NCBI RefSeq assembly: GCF_964340395.1
Contig: NC_135556.1
Span: forward strand, 8,901,001-8,965,000
DNA from: Glandiceps talaboti
Taxonomy: Eukaryota > Hemichordata > Enteropneusta > Spengelidae
DNA: 64,000 nucleotides
Direction of reading: 5' to 3'
A program made the translations under genes and the position numbers. Below, in pieces: positions 49,735 to 61,752 of the stretch. The notes beneath the pieces were generated by a model, which worked only from the letters and a program-made list of their open reading frames with translations, was not told the origin of the DNA and did not search any database. Position 1 is the stretch's first letter. Each line of letters opens with the position of its first letter.

Positions 49735-50210
49735 ACACAGGAGAGCTGGTGAATATTACGTATATTAACAATCTTTAATGGGTAAACTAAAACACAGCAG
49801 AGCTGGTGAATATTACATTTGTTAGCAATCTTTAATGGGTTAACTAAAACACAGCAGAGCTGGTGAATATTAATTACATTTATTAACAATATTTAATAGT
49901 TAAACTAATACATAGCAGAGCTGGTGAATATTACGTATATTAGCAATATTTAATACTTAAACTAAAACATAGCAGAGCTGGTGAATATTACATTTGTTAG
50001 CAATATTTAATAGTTACTCTAAAACCTAGCAGAGCTGGTGAATATTATATTTATTAACAATCTTTCAAACTTAAACTAAAACATCGCAAAGAATATTACA
50101 TATTTTAGCAATATTTAACAGTTAAAATGTTACACAGCAGCACTGGTGAATATTAGTTATTTTAGCAATCATGAACAGTTTGACTATAGCACAGCAGAGC
50201 TGATAAATGG
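49735..50210. repeat. Minisatellite, about 57-bp unit, about 8 copies
   Basis: The unit has ACAGCAGAGCTGGTGAATAT then TTAGCAAT.TTTAA. Copies are diverged. Confidence 0.9.
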
Positions 50211-50600
50211 CTCCATCTTTAATATGAATCATCATAAGGAATATTAACATTAATATCTTGCATAGATAGTTTTCCTATTAGGAATTTTCTCGTTTTCCTT
50301 TCATGTTGAATACTGAAAACAGGAGATGGGCTGAACATCTGATAACGGACACATTAGGATACATAATATTAGCTGCCATTAGACTCTGTGAAGTCAATCT
50401 ATAGACATATCTTCAGATTTTGAGTCTTTAAAGGATGTTATTTGTTGTCGTAAAAAGGTAATTTTCTTTAAAGGAAAATGATGGTCAATGAGATTTGGAT
50501 ATTGAGTTTTAAATTGTACACATGTATTGTACATGGACATGACTTGTCAGAATTTATTGTGAAGTTCAATGTAATTGTAGAGAGATTTCATCCAACCTTC

Positions 50601-50668
50601 ATGCAAATTAGCAAATGAGTATGCAAATTAATAAAATATGCAAATTACTTAATTAAATATGCATAACA
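50601..50668 (+). promoter_or_regulatory. Cluster of octamer (POU) sites
   Basis: ATGCAAAT occurs exactly at 50601, 50621 and 50638, each followed by TA, and ATGCATAA at 50659 follows TTAATTAA. Spacings are 20 and 17 bp. The octamer is the known binding site of POU-domain factors. Confidence 0.45.
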
Positions 50669-51444
50669 CTCAAAACATCTGAATCAAAAGGCATAGAGTT
50701 TTGAAATTTCCTGCGTCGTGTGTTGAAAGTTATTAAAAATTAATATTTAACTACCTTGATGTCGTAATGAAAATGCAATTCATCTGTTCAGTGTCCTTTA
50801 TGTATAAGTGTCATATTTGTTGAGTATTAGGTGTAGAACTTAGAGGAAACTGTGAGAGATGCCCCTCCATTTTTGGAGACAGGTAGACTGGTAGTTGGTT
50901 TACTGGAACAAATGAACTATTATTCGAAGTATACACATAAGGGAAGATTTCTGTCTGAGATTTGTAAAGCATAGTAAATGAGTTGCTGGAAGGAAGTCAG
51001 ATGCAATCATGTTAATAAGTAAATAGGTGTTCTCTTCACAAATAAGTTTTGAGAATGACCGCAAGGCATCAGAATTTGTTGTATTAACGGGATAATGTCC
51101 TGAGGCAGTGTTTCATTTGAAGTGGTCACACAAATCTTAAATCATTAATATGCTAATTAAAGAATGCACCAATCACAAACCTTGGGCACTGGGAGTACTT
51201 TTACCTTTTACCCTGGCTTTGAAAAATTTAGTAATGTATTGAAATATGTAAGCAAGAATATGGCAAGGTAGTTCATATATTACGATCATATGCATCAAAC
51301 TCCTGGACATTTTTGATAACCTTTCGATTTTCAAGCAGAAAATGTGAGAATTGTTTCAAAAGTTTACTGCAAAATGTAATAGCTTGAACTGGGCATTATG
51401 TAGAGATGAGCAATTCATTTGATAAAAAATACATATCAGGCTTC

Positions 51445-51562
51445 ACAAGGGAGAGAGAGGCAGAGTGAGAGACGGACAGAGAGAGAGACACAGACACAAA
51501 GACACAGAGAGAAAGAGACAGGCAGACAGACAGAGAGAGAGAGCGACAGACAGACAGACAGA
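51445..51562. repeat. (GA)n / (CAGA)n microsatellite
   Basis: Imperfect GAGA and CAGA purine-rich repeat. Confidence 0.9.
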
Positions 51563-51629
51563 GAATTATGTGAAGACAACTACAAATTGTATTAATTAAT
51601 GAATATTGAATAGGCTATAACAGGCTATA

Positions 51630-51792
51630 TACTGTAAACCTGGAAATGTTCACGTAAGATTTAAAAAAATATATATTTCTGCATAATGCAATGTACCAGT
51701 ATGGTTATAAGTGAAAATTAATCTTTGTGAACTACATGAAGACTGTAAAATCGCAAAATTTTCTAGTCGTGAAAATATGCAGGTTTACAGTA
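51630..51792 (+). mobile_element. MITE-like family A, copy 4 (both ends intact)
   Basis: The ends TACTGTAAACCTGGAAATGT and GAAAATATGCAGGTTTACAGTA are inverted over about 25 bp and flanked by TA, which fits a Tc1/mariner-type target. The 163 bp hold no ORF. The interior matches the other three copies (AAGACTGTAAAATCG). Confidence 0.75.
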
Positions 51793-53362
51793 TACCCTTG
51801 CAGGTCTCGTACCACATATATTGAAAACAAAGGTATACTTTTACATGATTTTGAAAACTACAAAATGTATGAACGTGGTGCTGAATTACTATAAAAAGTC
51901 TGTCGACCGATACTTATGTAACTATAAAAGAAACATTTTCAAGTAATTCATTGATAGATGTGAAAAGAATATTGAAAACAAGAATCAGAGTATGGAATCT
52001 TGAAGACAGTTTTGAACAGAATATTGAAAATAATTACTAGACTACGGAGCCGTATAAATTTGCGGTCATTCAGTCATTCGCTCATTGTAGTTTGAAGGTG
52101 ACATTTTTAATCAAGCAAACCTGATTAGCAAATTTGGCAATGTATTGTGAAAACTCTTTGAGGCGGTTTTATTTGATTAGCAGAATGCCAATGGCTGACG
52201 TACTTTATATTATATTCATACTGAAATTAATAAAGATATGATTCAAATGAGGATGGAAAAGTCCCCAGGCCAATATGATCTCATGTTCGATCAGTAAGTA
52301 AGACAATATATATGGGTTGAGAAACCAGCCGATTGAAAGTTGCCGACAGCTTTTCATAAGGTAACAATATCATGTAGGGTCTATGCAATATGTACTTCTT
52401 GTAGACTTCTGTCATAATTTATTTGGAAAATGATAAAACACAAGAAAAAAAACAATATTTGTGATTTTGTACCGTTGATACTATCAGAAACCAAATATAA
52501 AAAAGATTATCAAACCTAGTCTAGCAGTATAAAATCTCAAGACCAAACCCTACATCATCATACAGTTTTCGCCCGTAGCTCACTATGGAAGACCAAAAAT
52601 TGTTAATGTTGGATAAAATGATAAAAAGTGGGTTTTCTTATGCGTTGCTGCCTTAAGTATTAGGGGTCATTGAAACAATAAATTTTGGTGAGTTACGAGA
52701 AATTGTCTTGTGTCTGTGGCATCACATCAAGTTGCCAATATAGAGGGCATACTGTTCATATTAAACTCATGTACATGTATTTTGATTTATAGTGTACTGA
52801 ATTATAAAGGCAAGTACAAGTGTTAAACGTATTCTTATACACAGGACTTTTCAGGAGTATTTCTGTACATGTCTAAAGTTTTCTGGGCATGATAATTTGA
52901 TTTTGAAAGTGCCAGTACATTTGGTAAGACGGTGTTAAAAGATGGAGTCTCTAAATTATCATGCCTGTAGACAGACTGTGTTTACACATGACAAGGTTTT
53001 TTAAAGTGCTGTACAAGACAAGACAAGACAAGGCTGTACTGTAAAAAGAACAGGCATGGAGAATGACTGAATCAATTTTGAAATTAAGACTTAGTAGACC
53101 TTGACATTGATAGAACTGTGTAACTGCGTTTGTTTGTTTGTTTGTTTGTTTGTTTGTTTGTTTGTTTGTTTGTTTGTTTGTTTTAAATGCCAATGCTGTT
53201 CTGTAAAGAAAAAGCCTGGAGAATGACTGTATTTGTTTTGAAATGAAGACAAAAATTGATAAAACTGATGGCACAATGCGAGACCTCAACATTTAGTAAA
53301 ACTGAATACTTTTAAGATAAAGACATTCTTGACCTTAAAATTGTTAAACAGAGTGACTGTAT

Positions 53363-53399
<37 letters not shown>

Positions 53400-54030
53400 T
53401 CAGGAGAATGTACTTTTAAGTTTGATTGAATGGCAATTTTCCATTATTTTTCTTGCTGATGTTTCTGAAATAAGAGATGTGAGGATAAATCTGAAATGAA
53501 ACTGTAGTATACATACATTGAACTGTTGTGTCCTTGTATCTGTCGATGTCAAATATTGACAAATGAAATCTAGATGAAAACAAGAGTATAAAGTTCTATG
53601 AAAAAAAAAATTCCCCTGAAAGTATTCCGCCATATATCATAACCTGGGTTTCCATTAGTAGATGTCGGTGACTTCGCTGTGTGCATCATATTCATTTACT
53701 TTGGGAGAGATTTCCCTTTAAACATGTATAACACACTGTGCACACTTTGTCTCAAGGGAAGATGCTCCCATGAGACTTACACCTTCCTGGTCTTTCAAAA
53801 TGTCAAAGTCACTTGCAAATCCTGATGTATCAAGCTCTCTGTATTGCCACTATTGTTCTATTAGAACAAGATATAGGAAGAGTAGATGCCCTGAATTATT
53901 TATTTAGCAAGCAGTAGAACATAATGTGGTTAAATAATATCCACTTACATGCCTGTGTGATTTAAATGTGTATGAACTTAGTGGATATTTGAAAGTATGC
54001 TCTGATTGGTTACCACCATCACATGACACT
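51793..54030. other. No gene; small repeats
   Basis: A three-copy diverged repeat (GGAGAATGACTG near 53058 and 53218, GAGTGACTGTATCC near 53350) holds (TTTG)n at 53128-53182 and (CA)n at 53364-53397. The rest is unique. Confidence 0.5.
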
Positions 54031-54039
54031 GCATCATTT

Positions 54040-54460
54040 AGTTTGGATACATTGTTGCAATAATACATCCTATATTAGCACTGTAGCTATTATTTTGAAT
54101 ACACTGTTGTAATAATACATCTTACATTGACAATGTAATCATTATTTTGAATACACTGTTGCAATAATACCCTTACATTGAGAATGTAGTTGTTATTTTG
54201 GATACATTGTTGCAATAATACATCCTATATTGACAATGTAGGAGTTCTTTTGTTGTAGTAATAGATAGGATGGGCATTGACAGTGTGGATGTTATGGCTA
54301 TTATTTTGAATACATTGTTGCAATAGTACATCTTACATTGACAATGTCAGTGTTATTTTGGATACATTAATTATTGTTGTAATAATAAAGGGGGGTTGGC
54401 ATTGACAGTGGCTATTATGGCTATTATTTTGGCTACATTGTTGCAATGAATTGTGTCCCA
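54040..54460. repeat. Degenerate tandem repeat, about 60-bp unit
   Basis: TTATTTTGAATACATTGTTG, CAATAATACATCTTACATTG and ACAATGTAG recur about seven times. Confidence 0.8.
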
Positions 54461-55290
54461 TGCTGACAGCATAGCTATTGTGAATATCAAAGTTATGTTG
54501 TTATCCATATTTTGCAATTTGAACTAAAATGATGTGTGCCTTTTTGTGGCGTTAAGTGTAATTGTTATCGTCATGGTGAATAGGTTCTAAGCGAAAGTAG
54601 AATCTATATCGGTGTCTGTCGCTGTCAAAAGAAACGGGTGCAATTGTGCCAAACAGGAAAGAACTACAATTTAATTGAGATGGAGTCAAAGCATAGATTG
54701 ACTGTATGCGTCACATATTGTACGTGCATGTCGGCAGAAAGCATAGCAACACAAAGAATGCTACATTACCGACTGCTACGAACCTACAAATCAACCTGAT
54801 TAGGGATATTCAATACTGTTGTTGCCATGGCTACAGAGCACTCTCAGGAAGTGTAACAGATATAAGACATCTGCTAACTGGATTGTACCATGCTCACTAC
54901 CAGTGTAGTGAAATGATAAAGGGGATAACTTTTTTTTTACAATATTGGTTTAGTTTAGATAATAACAATTCACTCGTCATTTCAGCTGTACTGTTTATTG
55001 TGAGAAAAAACAGAGGCATCATGAAGCTAAGGTTCATCATTGCAGAGCAATCATTTCCTCACAACATTCTTTAACAAAAAATAGTGATTTTTTTCGAATG
55101 GAAATTCATATTGTGAAACTTGTACCAACCCAAATTTGTCCGATTTATTTGCATGTCTGGTCCATGGACCTTGATTTATTCCTTGAGAACTATTTCCATG
55201 GTCCTCACCAGAAATGTTCTTTCTGTACCATTCAAAGTTTGTGTATATATTTTTCTTCTCTGGTGGAAAAAATTCAAGTCAATTCAATCT
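54461..55290. other. No supported gene
   Basis: The longest non-repeat frame of the window (54706-55074, 122 codons) lies here, without usable splice signals or any recognisable motif. Probably chance. Confidence 0.4.
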
Positions 55291-55443
55291 GTTTTGGTAA
55301 AACATAGTACTGAATTTATTTTTTGTTCCAAACTCAATTTTGAAAAATTTTACCTGAAATTTTCCACAGATTTGAGGTAAAATTTTCAAATATTTGTCTG
55401 GAACAAAAGTTAAATTCAATACTGAATATTGATTTTGTTAAAA
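55291..55443. repeat. AT-rich hairpin (inverted repeat), about 65-bp arms
   Basis: ACTGAATTTATTTTTTGTTC with TTTTGAAAAATTTTACCT on the left mirrors AGGTAAAATTTTCAAA and GAACAAAAGTTAAATTCA on the right. The loop is about 19 bp. Confidence 0.75.
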
Positions 55444-57300
55444 CTTTTTGGTGCATCACAAAATACATCTTGTAGTCAGACTCTGCTTCCATTTTTCATT
55501 AGCAACACTTTCATAGTATTAATATTACGACAAAAAGTCTTGATTTTGTTCCCTTATTTGGTGCATCACAACCAAAAACATTCAGCCAGCTTCAGCTCTC
55601 CTATTTGGACAAACCGACAAAGTACAGAAGAGAGACAAAATTGTCTTTCATTTTGGGTGTACTTTATTTAAGATCTTAATTTAGAAAAAAAAATCATGGA
55701 TCAATGAATTAAATCGGCCAAACTTATTTCAAAATGGTGACTGTTTAATTTAGAAAAAAAGGTCATTGATGAATGACTTAAATTTTGTCTAAAATGACCC
55801 TGTCTGCCAAACTTATTTCAAAATAGCATCCCTTCAAATTAATTTGACCAAAGTTACTTGATTTTCTGTAACTTTTTTGTTCATCTTAACGCTAGCTATG
55901 ATTAAAGTGACACGGTCTGTAACTAACCTCCCATTTTTGACGAAAGTCAATATACAAAACCAACAGTGTAGTGTACACTTTAATTTAAAAAACTTTGAGT
56001 CATCGGTATATGCTAAAGATTTTTAAACATTCCAGAAAAAAGCAGCAACAGTACATTATTCTTTTCAAATTTATTGGTAACTAAAATATTATGTTGCAAT
56101 GTCACTTTTGAGGGCACCACCAGTTTTTTACCTGATTTGTCATGTTTTAGAAGTTGAAACACAATTAGTGTAGTTCATTATGAAACAAAGGTGATAAAAG
56201 GTCACATTGCTCCGAGGGTGCACAGCGAGGACATTTATGTCAAAGGTCATAAGTTACAGACTCAGCTCTTTTAAAAATAATCCATGCTACAAATTCTAGT
56301 CAACATTTTGATCTAAAAAGTTACTCATCCTCAAATGGATCTTTTTGTAATCAATTCGTCGTATTTTATACTTTGTGAATACTTTCCTGCAAAATTGTTG
56401 TTCAGCAAAAAAAAACAACTTGACATTTAAAAAATATTTTTAGTGCATCTCGGTTTTATTTTAGATCCAAATTCTAAAAGTGATATCAGTTTATGGATTT
56501 GTATAAATTTTTTGTCAAAAGAGAGAAAAAAGTAACCCCATCTGCGAAAGACCTTCTGATAATGGAATAATGGAGTATCCACTTCTTCCTGCTTTCAACT
56601 AGAAGTGTTCCAAGATCTTGTAAGAACAGGCTGATGGAGTATGATTCTCAATTAAGGCTCATCATAGCCAAGCTTTTATGGTGGATATGTTTGTGGTTTA
56701 CGAAAAAAATGAGAAAACTATGTTAGCGTACGAAAATGATGAGAAAATAATGTTAGCGTGAAAGAACATGAAATCTACTATGTCAATCTTTCATCATCCA
56801 TAAAGAGTGAGAAATGGCAACAGTCAGAATCCTCCGTAGGCTAACCATTGTAGAAAATCAAACTCCTTGTAAGTAGTCTTGCCCCCTCCATATATACAGC
56901 ATTACTAAGTTACATCAAAAATCACTCCATCTCATCTAAGGTATCGGATTCTGTCATGTCATTTACCATCATTCTATTACCAAGCTTAAAAGCCATCCCA
57001 TTTCTTTCAATGTAATAAGTGACTAGTAGAATAATTTTCTACAAGCACAAAGACAGATTTTCACTTCTCCCATCTCACCCCCAACTTAGATTCCTTAGCA
57101 GTGTAAATGGATTTGACTATAGGTTAACCTAAATATGACTTGTCGTGGCACGTTGCATTGTATTCTAAAAAAATCACTTCTTATATTTCTAAACTACTCT
57201 AAAATATAACACGTTCCGCAGTTAATGTGATAATGATTTCTCCGTCTCCTGGAGAGCTTTGCATGTGTTCAATACAGCATGATATGGAAATCAAAGTGAC
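55444..57300. other. No gene seen (intron 3)
   Basis: AT-rich with short duplications: GGTGCATCACAA (55451, 55560), AACTTATTTCAAAAT (55721, 55810) and ATGTTAGCGT (56719, 56750). No exon-like block. Confidence 0.4.
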
Positions 57301-57365
57301 AAAATTCTTTTGTGTGTGAGTTAAATTTCACTGGAGTCTATACAATATACTTAATTCTACGGCAG

Positions 57366-57518
57366 GTCCGAGCTTAAATGGAAGTGAGAGACGACTGCTA
57401 CCGAAAGGTGCATGTCGCGGCAAATGTCGCATCTCACAACAAAGTGAAGATGATTTCGAGCCCAACTTTTTAGTCCAAACCACTTCCGGAAATTTCTATG
57501 TGCCAAGTTCAACATCAG
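57366..57518 (+). CDS. Coding exon 4 (residues 180-230)
   Basis: The acceptor is CTACGGCAG ending at 57365 and the donor is TCAG|GTAAGA at 57519. The exon is 153 nt, phase 1 at both ends, and only this frame is open: the other two meet stops within eight codons. The split codon joins exon 3 as Gly. The translation has a basic part with two Cys four residues apart (GACRGKC), then an acidic/aromatic segment (SEDDFEPNFLVQTTSGNFYVP). Its GC content is visibly higher than in the surrounding intron. It follows a 10.2-kb intron that holds two large minisatellites. The protein continues downstream beyond what I can trace with certainty. Confidence 0.75.
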
Positions 57519-58220
57519 GTAAGAGAGAACAAAGTTGCACACAGCTGTTCCTCAAGAAAGAGTAACGTGGCAGTGGATTCTTTGGTAAATTATTCAGATT
57601 TTAGTGAAGGATAGTGCGAGGCAGTCACTAGATGTGATATTCTGTATCGCAACGTCGTATATGTTTGGCAAATCACATGTTTCTGAGATGTATATGTATA
57701 AAGAAGGATGTATACCATTTTGACTTCAAGAAAATCACCAGTCTTCTATGTTGTTTTATGAACAGTTTGATGGTCATGAAAATATTGATAAATTTGGGAC
57801 AAATCCTTGACTTTTAGTTTCTTTTCTATTTGTTTGCATGCTGATAATTCTTGAATTTGTTTTTGATTTTTTTTGAAAGAGGGTACATTCAAGTTTTCTT
57901 CTCCATCCCTCTTTACATCAATTTTTAGACTGTACTTATAGCGGTTCTGTACTAAAGCAGCTGGAATGTATATTTACTCAGGAGTATTCATCTTTGGGGA
58001 TCCCATCAGCCAAAAAAAAATGGATTTTTAGACCACACTGCATATTTAGGAAAATTCATTCACTTTTTGTCAATTTGTAGTGATTAATTGGAAATTGCAA
58101 ATTCTCGTCAGTGTTATCTCAGTTAATGACAACACATGAGAATTCATCAGAAGATTAATACTCAAAACGTGTTAATTCCGCTCAAGGCTACCTGATATTA
58201 GTCAAATCTTATGACCTACA

Positions 58221-58248
58221 AGTTCAAAGGTCATTGGCAGACAGGTCA
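58221..58248 (+). promoter_or_regulatory. DR1 nuclear-receptor-like site
   Basis: AGTTCA (58221), one spacer A and AGGTCA (58228) form a DR1. A further AGGTCA is at 58243 and an inverted TGACCT at 58212. Confidence 0.4.
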
Positions 58249-58451
58249 AGGTTTGCAGTCTTGTTACCATGGTGACTTCACATTTCATTTACTTCACTCT
58301 TCCACTGCTTAGCAATTAATGTACAAGTTACTGTTCTTGTGCAGTCTGTATAATGGTGCTTTTTGCTATTATTCTATTGAAGAACGTAAATGTATTAAAC
58401 ATTTGGAATTAGATTCTTGTACGCATGACGAACTTTGCAATTTTTTCTCAG

Positions 58452-58534
58452 AAATGGGATTACTAATACATCGTTATTGGAAAGACTTAAGTCTCTAACC
58501 CGGCGACTTCTTAATCAATGTCTATTTACTACAG
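58452..58534 (+). other. Exon-like block, uncertain
   Basis: A strong acceptor (GCAATTTTTTCTCAG) and donor (ACAG|GTATAA) flank 83 nt. The only open phase (2 at start, 1 at end) reads like a basic helix (TSLLERLKSLTRRLLNQ). Exon 4 ends in phase 1, so joining the two would give an early TAA. It is either a poison exon, part of another transcript, or chance. Confidence 0.22.
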
Positions 58535-58639
58535 GTATAATTGTAACTACACTTATCAGACTTGAATCTGTCGAAATATATACCGAATTGTGTTATTCGA
58601 TTCATCAGAGAAAAATGCCCCTGTGATACATTGGCCATT

Positions 58640-59895
58640 GTATTTCATTTGAAATGCCTTGCATTGCATTGCATTGCATTGCACAGGAATTGCCATGTAT
58701 TTTGTTGTAAATGACCATATTGCATTCGAATTGCCTTGTATTATTATATTTGAAAATAATACATTGGAAATACCTTATCTTTCATTTGAAATGCCATAAT
58801 TCATTGGAAATACCTCTCGCATTTCATTTGAAATGGCCATATTACATTGGAAATACCACTTGTATTTCATTTTAAATGGCCATATTACATTGGAAATACC
58901 TCTCGCATTTCATTTGAAATGGCCATATTACATTGGAAATACCACTTGTATTTCATTTTAAATGGCCATATTACATTGGAAATACCTCTCGCATTTCATT
59001 TGAAATGGCCATATTACATTGGAAATACCACTTGTATTTCATTGGAATGGCCATAATGCATTGGAAATACCTCATTTCATTTGAAATGGCCATATTGCAT
59101 TGAAAATACCTCTTGTATTACATTTGAAATGGCCATATTGCATTGGAAATACCTCTTGTATTACATTTGAAATGGCCATATTACATTGAAAATACCTCTT
59201 GTATTACATTTGAAATGGCCATATTACATTGAAAATACCTCTTGTATTACATTTGAAATGGCCATATTGCATTGGAAAATGCCTCTTGTATTTCATTTGA
59301 AATGGCCATATTACATTGAAAATACCTCTTGTATTACATTTGAAATGGCCATATTGCATTGGAAATACCACTTGTATTTCATTGGAATGGCCATAATGCA
59401 TTGGAAATACCTCATTTCATTTTAAATGGCCATATTGCATTGAAAATACCTCTTGTATTACATTTGAAATGGCCATATTGCATTGGAAATACCTCTTGTA
59501 TTACATTTGAAATGGCCATATTACATTGGAAATACCACTTGTATTTCATTGGAATGGCCATAATGCATTGGAAATACCTCATTTCATTTTAAATGGCCAT
59601 ATTGCATTGAAAATACCTCTTGTATTACATTTGAAATGGCCATATTGCATTGGAAATACCTCTTGTATTACATTTGAAATGGCCATATTACATTGAAAAT
59701 ACCTCTTGTATTACATTTGAAATGGCCATATTACATTGAAAATACCTCTTGTATTACATTTGAAATGGCCATATTGCATTGGAAAATGCCTCTTGTATTT
59801 CATTTGAATGGCCATATTGCATTGGAAATACCTTATATTTCATTTTAAATGGCCATATTACATTGGATATGTCTTGCATTTCATCTGAAATCACC
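58640..59895. repeat. Minisatellite, 43-bp unit, about 28 copies
   Basis: The unit is TACATTGGAAATACCTCTTG then TATTTCATTTGAAATGGCCATAT in variants. GAAATGGCCATAT and CATTTGAAATG are partly palindromic. Larger blocks of six units are themselves duplicated (59046-59385 against 59386-59790). (CATTG)n lies at the left edge (58658-58682). Confidence 0.93.
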
Positions 59896-60004
59896 ATTTA
59901 TATTGCACTTCAGATACTATTTATACATTTTCATAGCAAATCCCTTGTGTTTTATTTAACAGTTTTGTTTCCAATTTGAAAATAAAATTGTCCTAATAGT
60001 ATTT

Positions 60005-60145
60005 GAAATATCCTGTATTATACTTGAGATAATATGTATTTCATTGTAATATCTCATTCCATACCCATAATATGTATTTTATTGTAATATCTCATTTCGT
60101 ACCCATAATATGTATTTTATTGTAATATCTCATTTCGTACTAGAT
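60005..60145. repeat. Tandem repeat, about 38-bp unit, 3 copies
   Basis: ATATGTATTTTATTGTAATA then TCTCATTTCGTACCCATA. Confidence 0.85.
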
Positions 60146-61750
60146 ATGATTCTTGTTAACGGATATCATCTGACTGTAATTGACCATTGGAAATGGTTTT
60201 GTGGCTTGCTCTCTAAGATTAACATAGGTTCACTTATCCTGTATAAAATCTCTCTTTACAGCGTTATCAGATAGTTTTACCAGCTGAAGTCTGCCATAAG
60301 CTGTAGTAGTACTACTACACAGCTTGGTACAATTATCAGAAAATGTGAAATTTTTTAACGCTTTTGCACTCATGTGACATTTCTATAAGAATGAATGTTC
60401 ATGAACTGTTTGGTTCAAAGTTAGATACGTACATTTCTATTCATAGCAGTCAAATTCAGGATTTATTTCTGAAAAAAATTTTTGACTCTGTGAGTAGAAA
60501 TGTTCATCTGTAACTATGAAATTAAGTAGGAATTTTGGTGATGAAATTAGTACCTATACATAATGCATATATGCATTCTGACAATCTGTCCTGCCAGTAA
60601 ATGCTATGAACCGTGAAATAAAGATATGGTCAGTGTAAAAAGTATGTTAATACATGTACCAAGGGTTAACATGATAGAACTATAAAGCGTTGATAGCAAT
60701 AAGCAGTGTGGATGCAGAATTCTAATGTAGAAAATGTCGTGGGTGATTGGATATGAAGCCCAGAAAAGTGCATGAACTCTTTTTTTTCTTCTTTTTTTTC
60801 CACTCGGGTCGTGATGCAACTGCATTAAATGATAGCAACGTGGGCAGCACAACATATGGGAGACAATGTCATTAATGAAAAACCAGTCAGAGGCAGAATT
60901 GTCACAATCAATGATTAGGCATAGTTATTGATAGCTTCAACGTTCCATACAAAGTGTCACTTTGGAGAGAATAGTTGAAGAATGATGCAGATAAATATCA
61001 GGGCATTTGAATTCAGTAGGCTTCACTGCAGGTAAAAAAAACCACACAGGTACAAGTATATGGTTACAATAACAATTGGCACTCCAAATTAGAATTGTAA
61101 ATCATCGTGTTCGGTCCATTCACTGTAAATTTGGTAATTTCTTTGAGAGCTGTGATTTGAATTAGTTACTATGCTATGACATTGTTTAAAGTGAATTCAG
61201 ATGTGTTCATTCTGATAACGACTTTGACATTTTTTGGAGCAATTTTCTGTTTATGTATTTGGGTCAAAGCAAATACTAGTAATTTAGACATTTTCTCAAA
61301 ACCACCCCCATTTGATTGCTTTAATGTTTCCTAATTATTAAATATACAGTTCTGCAGGTAAATAGATCATTATATATTCGTTTTTTTGGTCAATTTAATT
61401 TTTTTTTTTACTTCAAGGAAATCTGTCTAATTGCATCAATATTTTGAGATATTCTCTGAGAATTGACCACTAGGAGAGTTCATCTTTCGGTTACATCTGC
61501 AAAATTTTATTTTCTGATTAATTTGGAGATAAAATTGACATTTTGATTCTGAGAAGGGAATCAATTTGATTTCATTGATAAAGAGTAAGCAAGGTACCTG
61601 GCTGAAGGTGCATACATTTAGATTTTTTGTCGTAAATTGAGTACAAAAGGCAGCTGTAAAGTCTTACATAGTTTCACCTTTTTCTGTAGTGATTGATTTT
61701 TTTTTTTTTAATTTCGTGGCAATTTTACAAATTGCTGTTTTCTATTCTTT
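60146..61750. other. No gene seen
   Basis: AT-rich unique DNA, with T-runs near 61380-61410 and 61698-61712. It ends at the microexon candidate. Confidence 0.4.
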
Positions 61751-61752
61751 AG

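Noticed and set aside
54706-55074. 122-codon frame, longest outside repeats
   Set aside because: No acceptor/donor pair fits the known exon phases, no recognised motif, and such lengths are expected by chance in 64 kb of six frames.
57357-57542. 61-codon frame on the - strand
   Set aside because: Shadow of exon 4, which has fitting splice sites and phase on the + strand.
59186-59592. Repetitive frames rich in Trp/Tyr/His (such as HWKYHLYF)
   Set aside because: Translations of the 43-bp minisatellite; 43 is not a multiple of 3, so the frame shifts from unit to unit.
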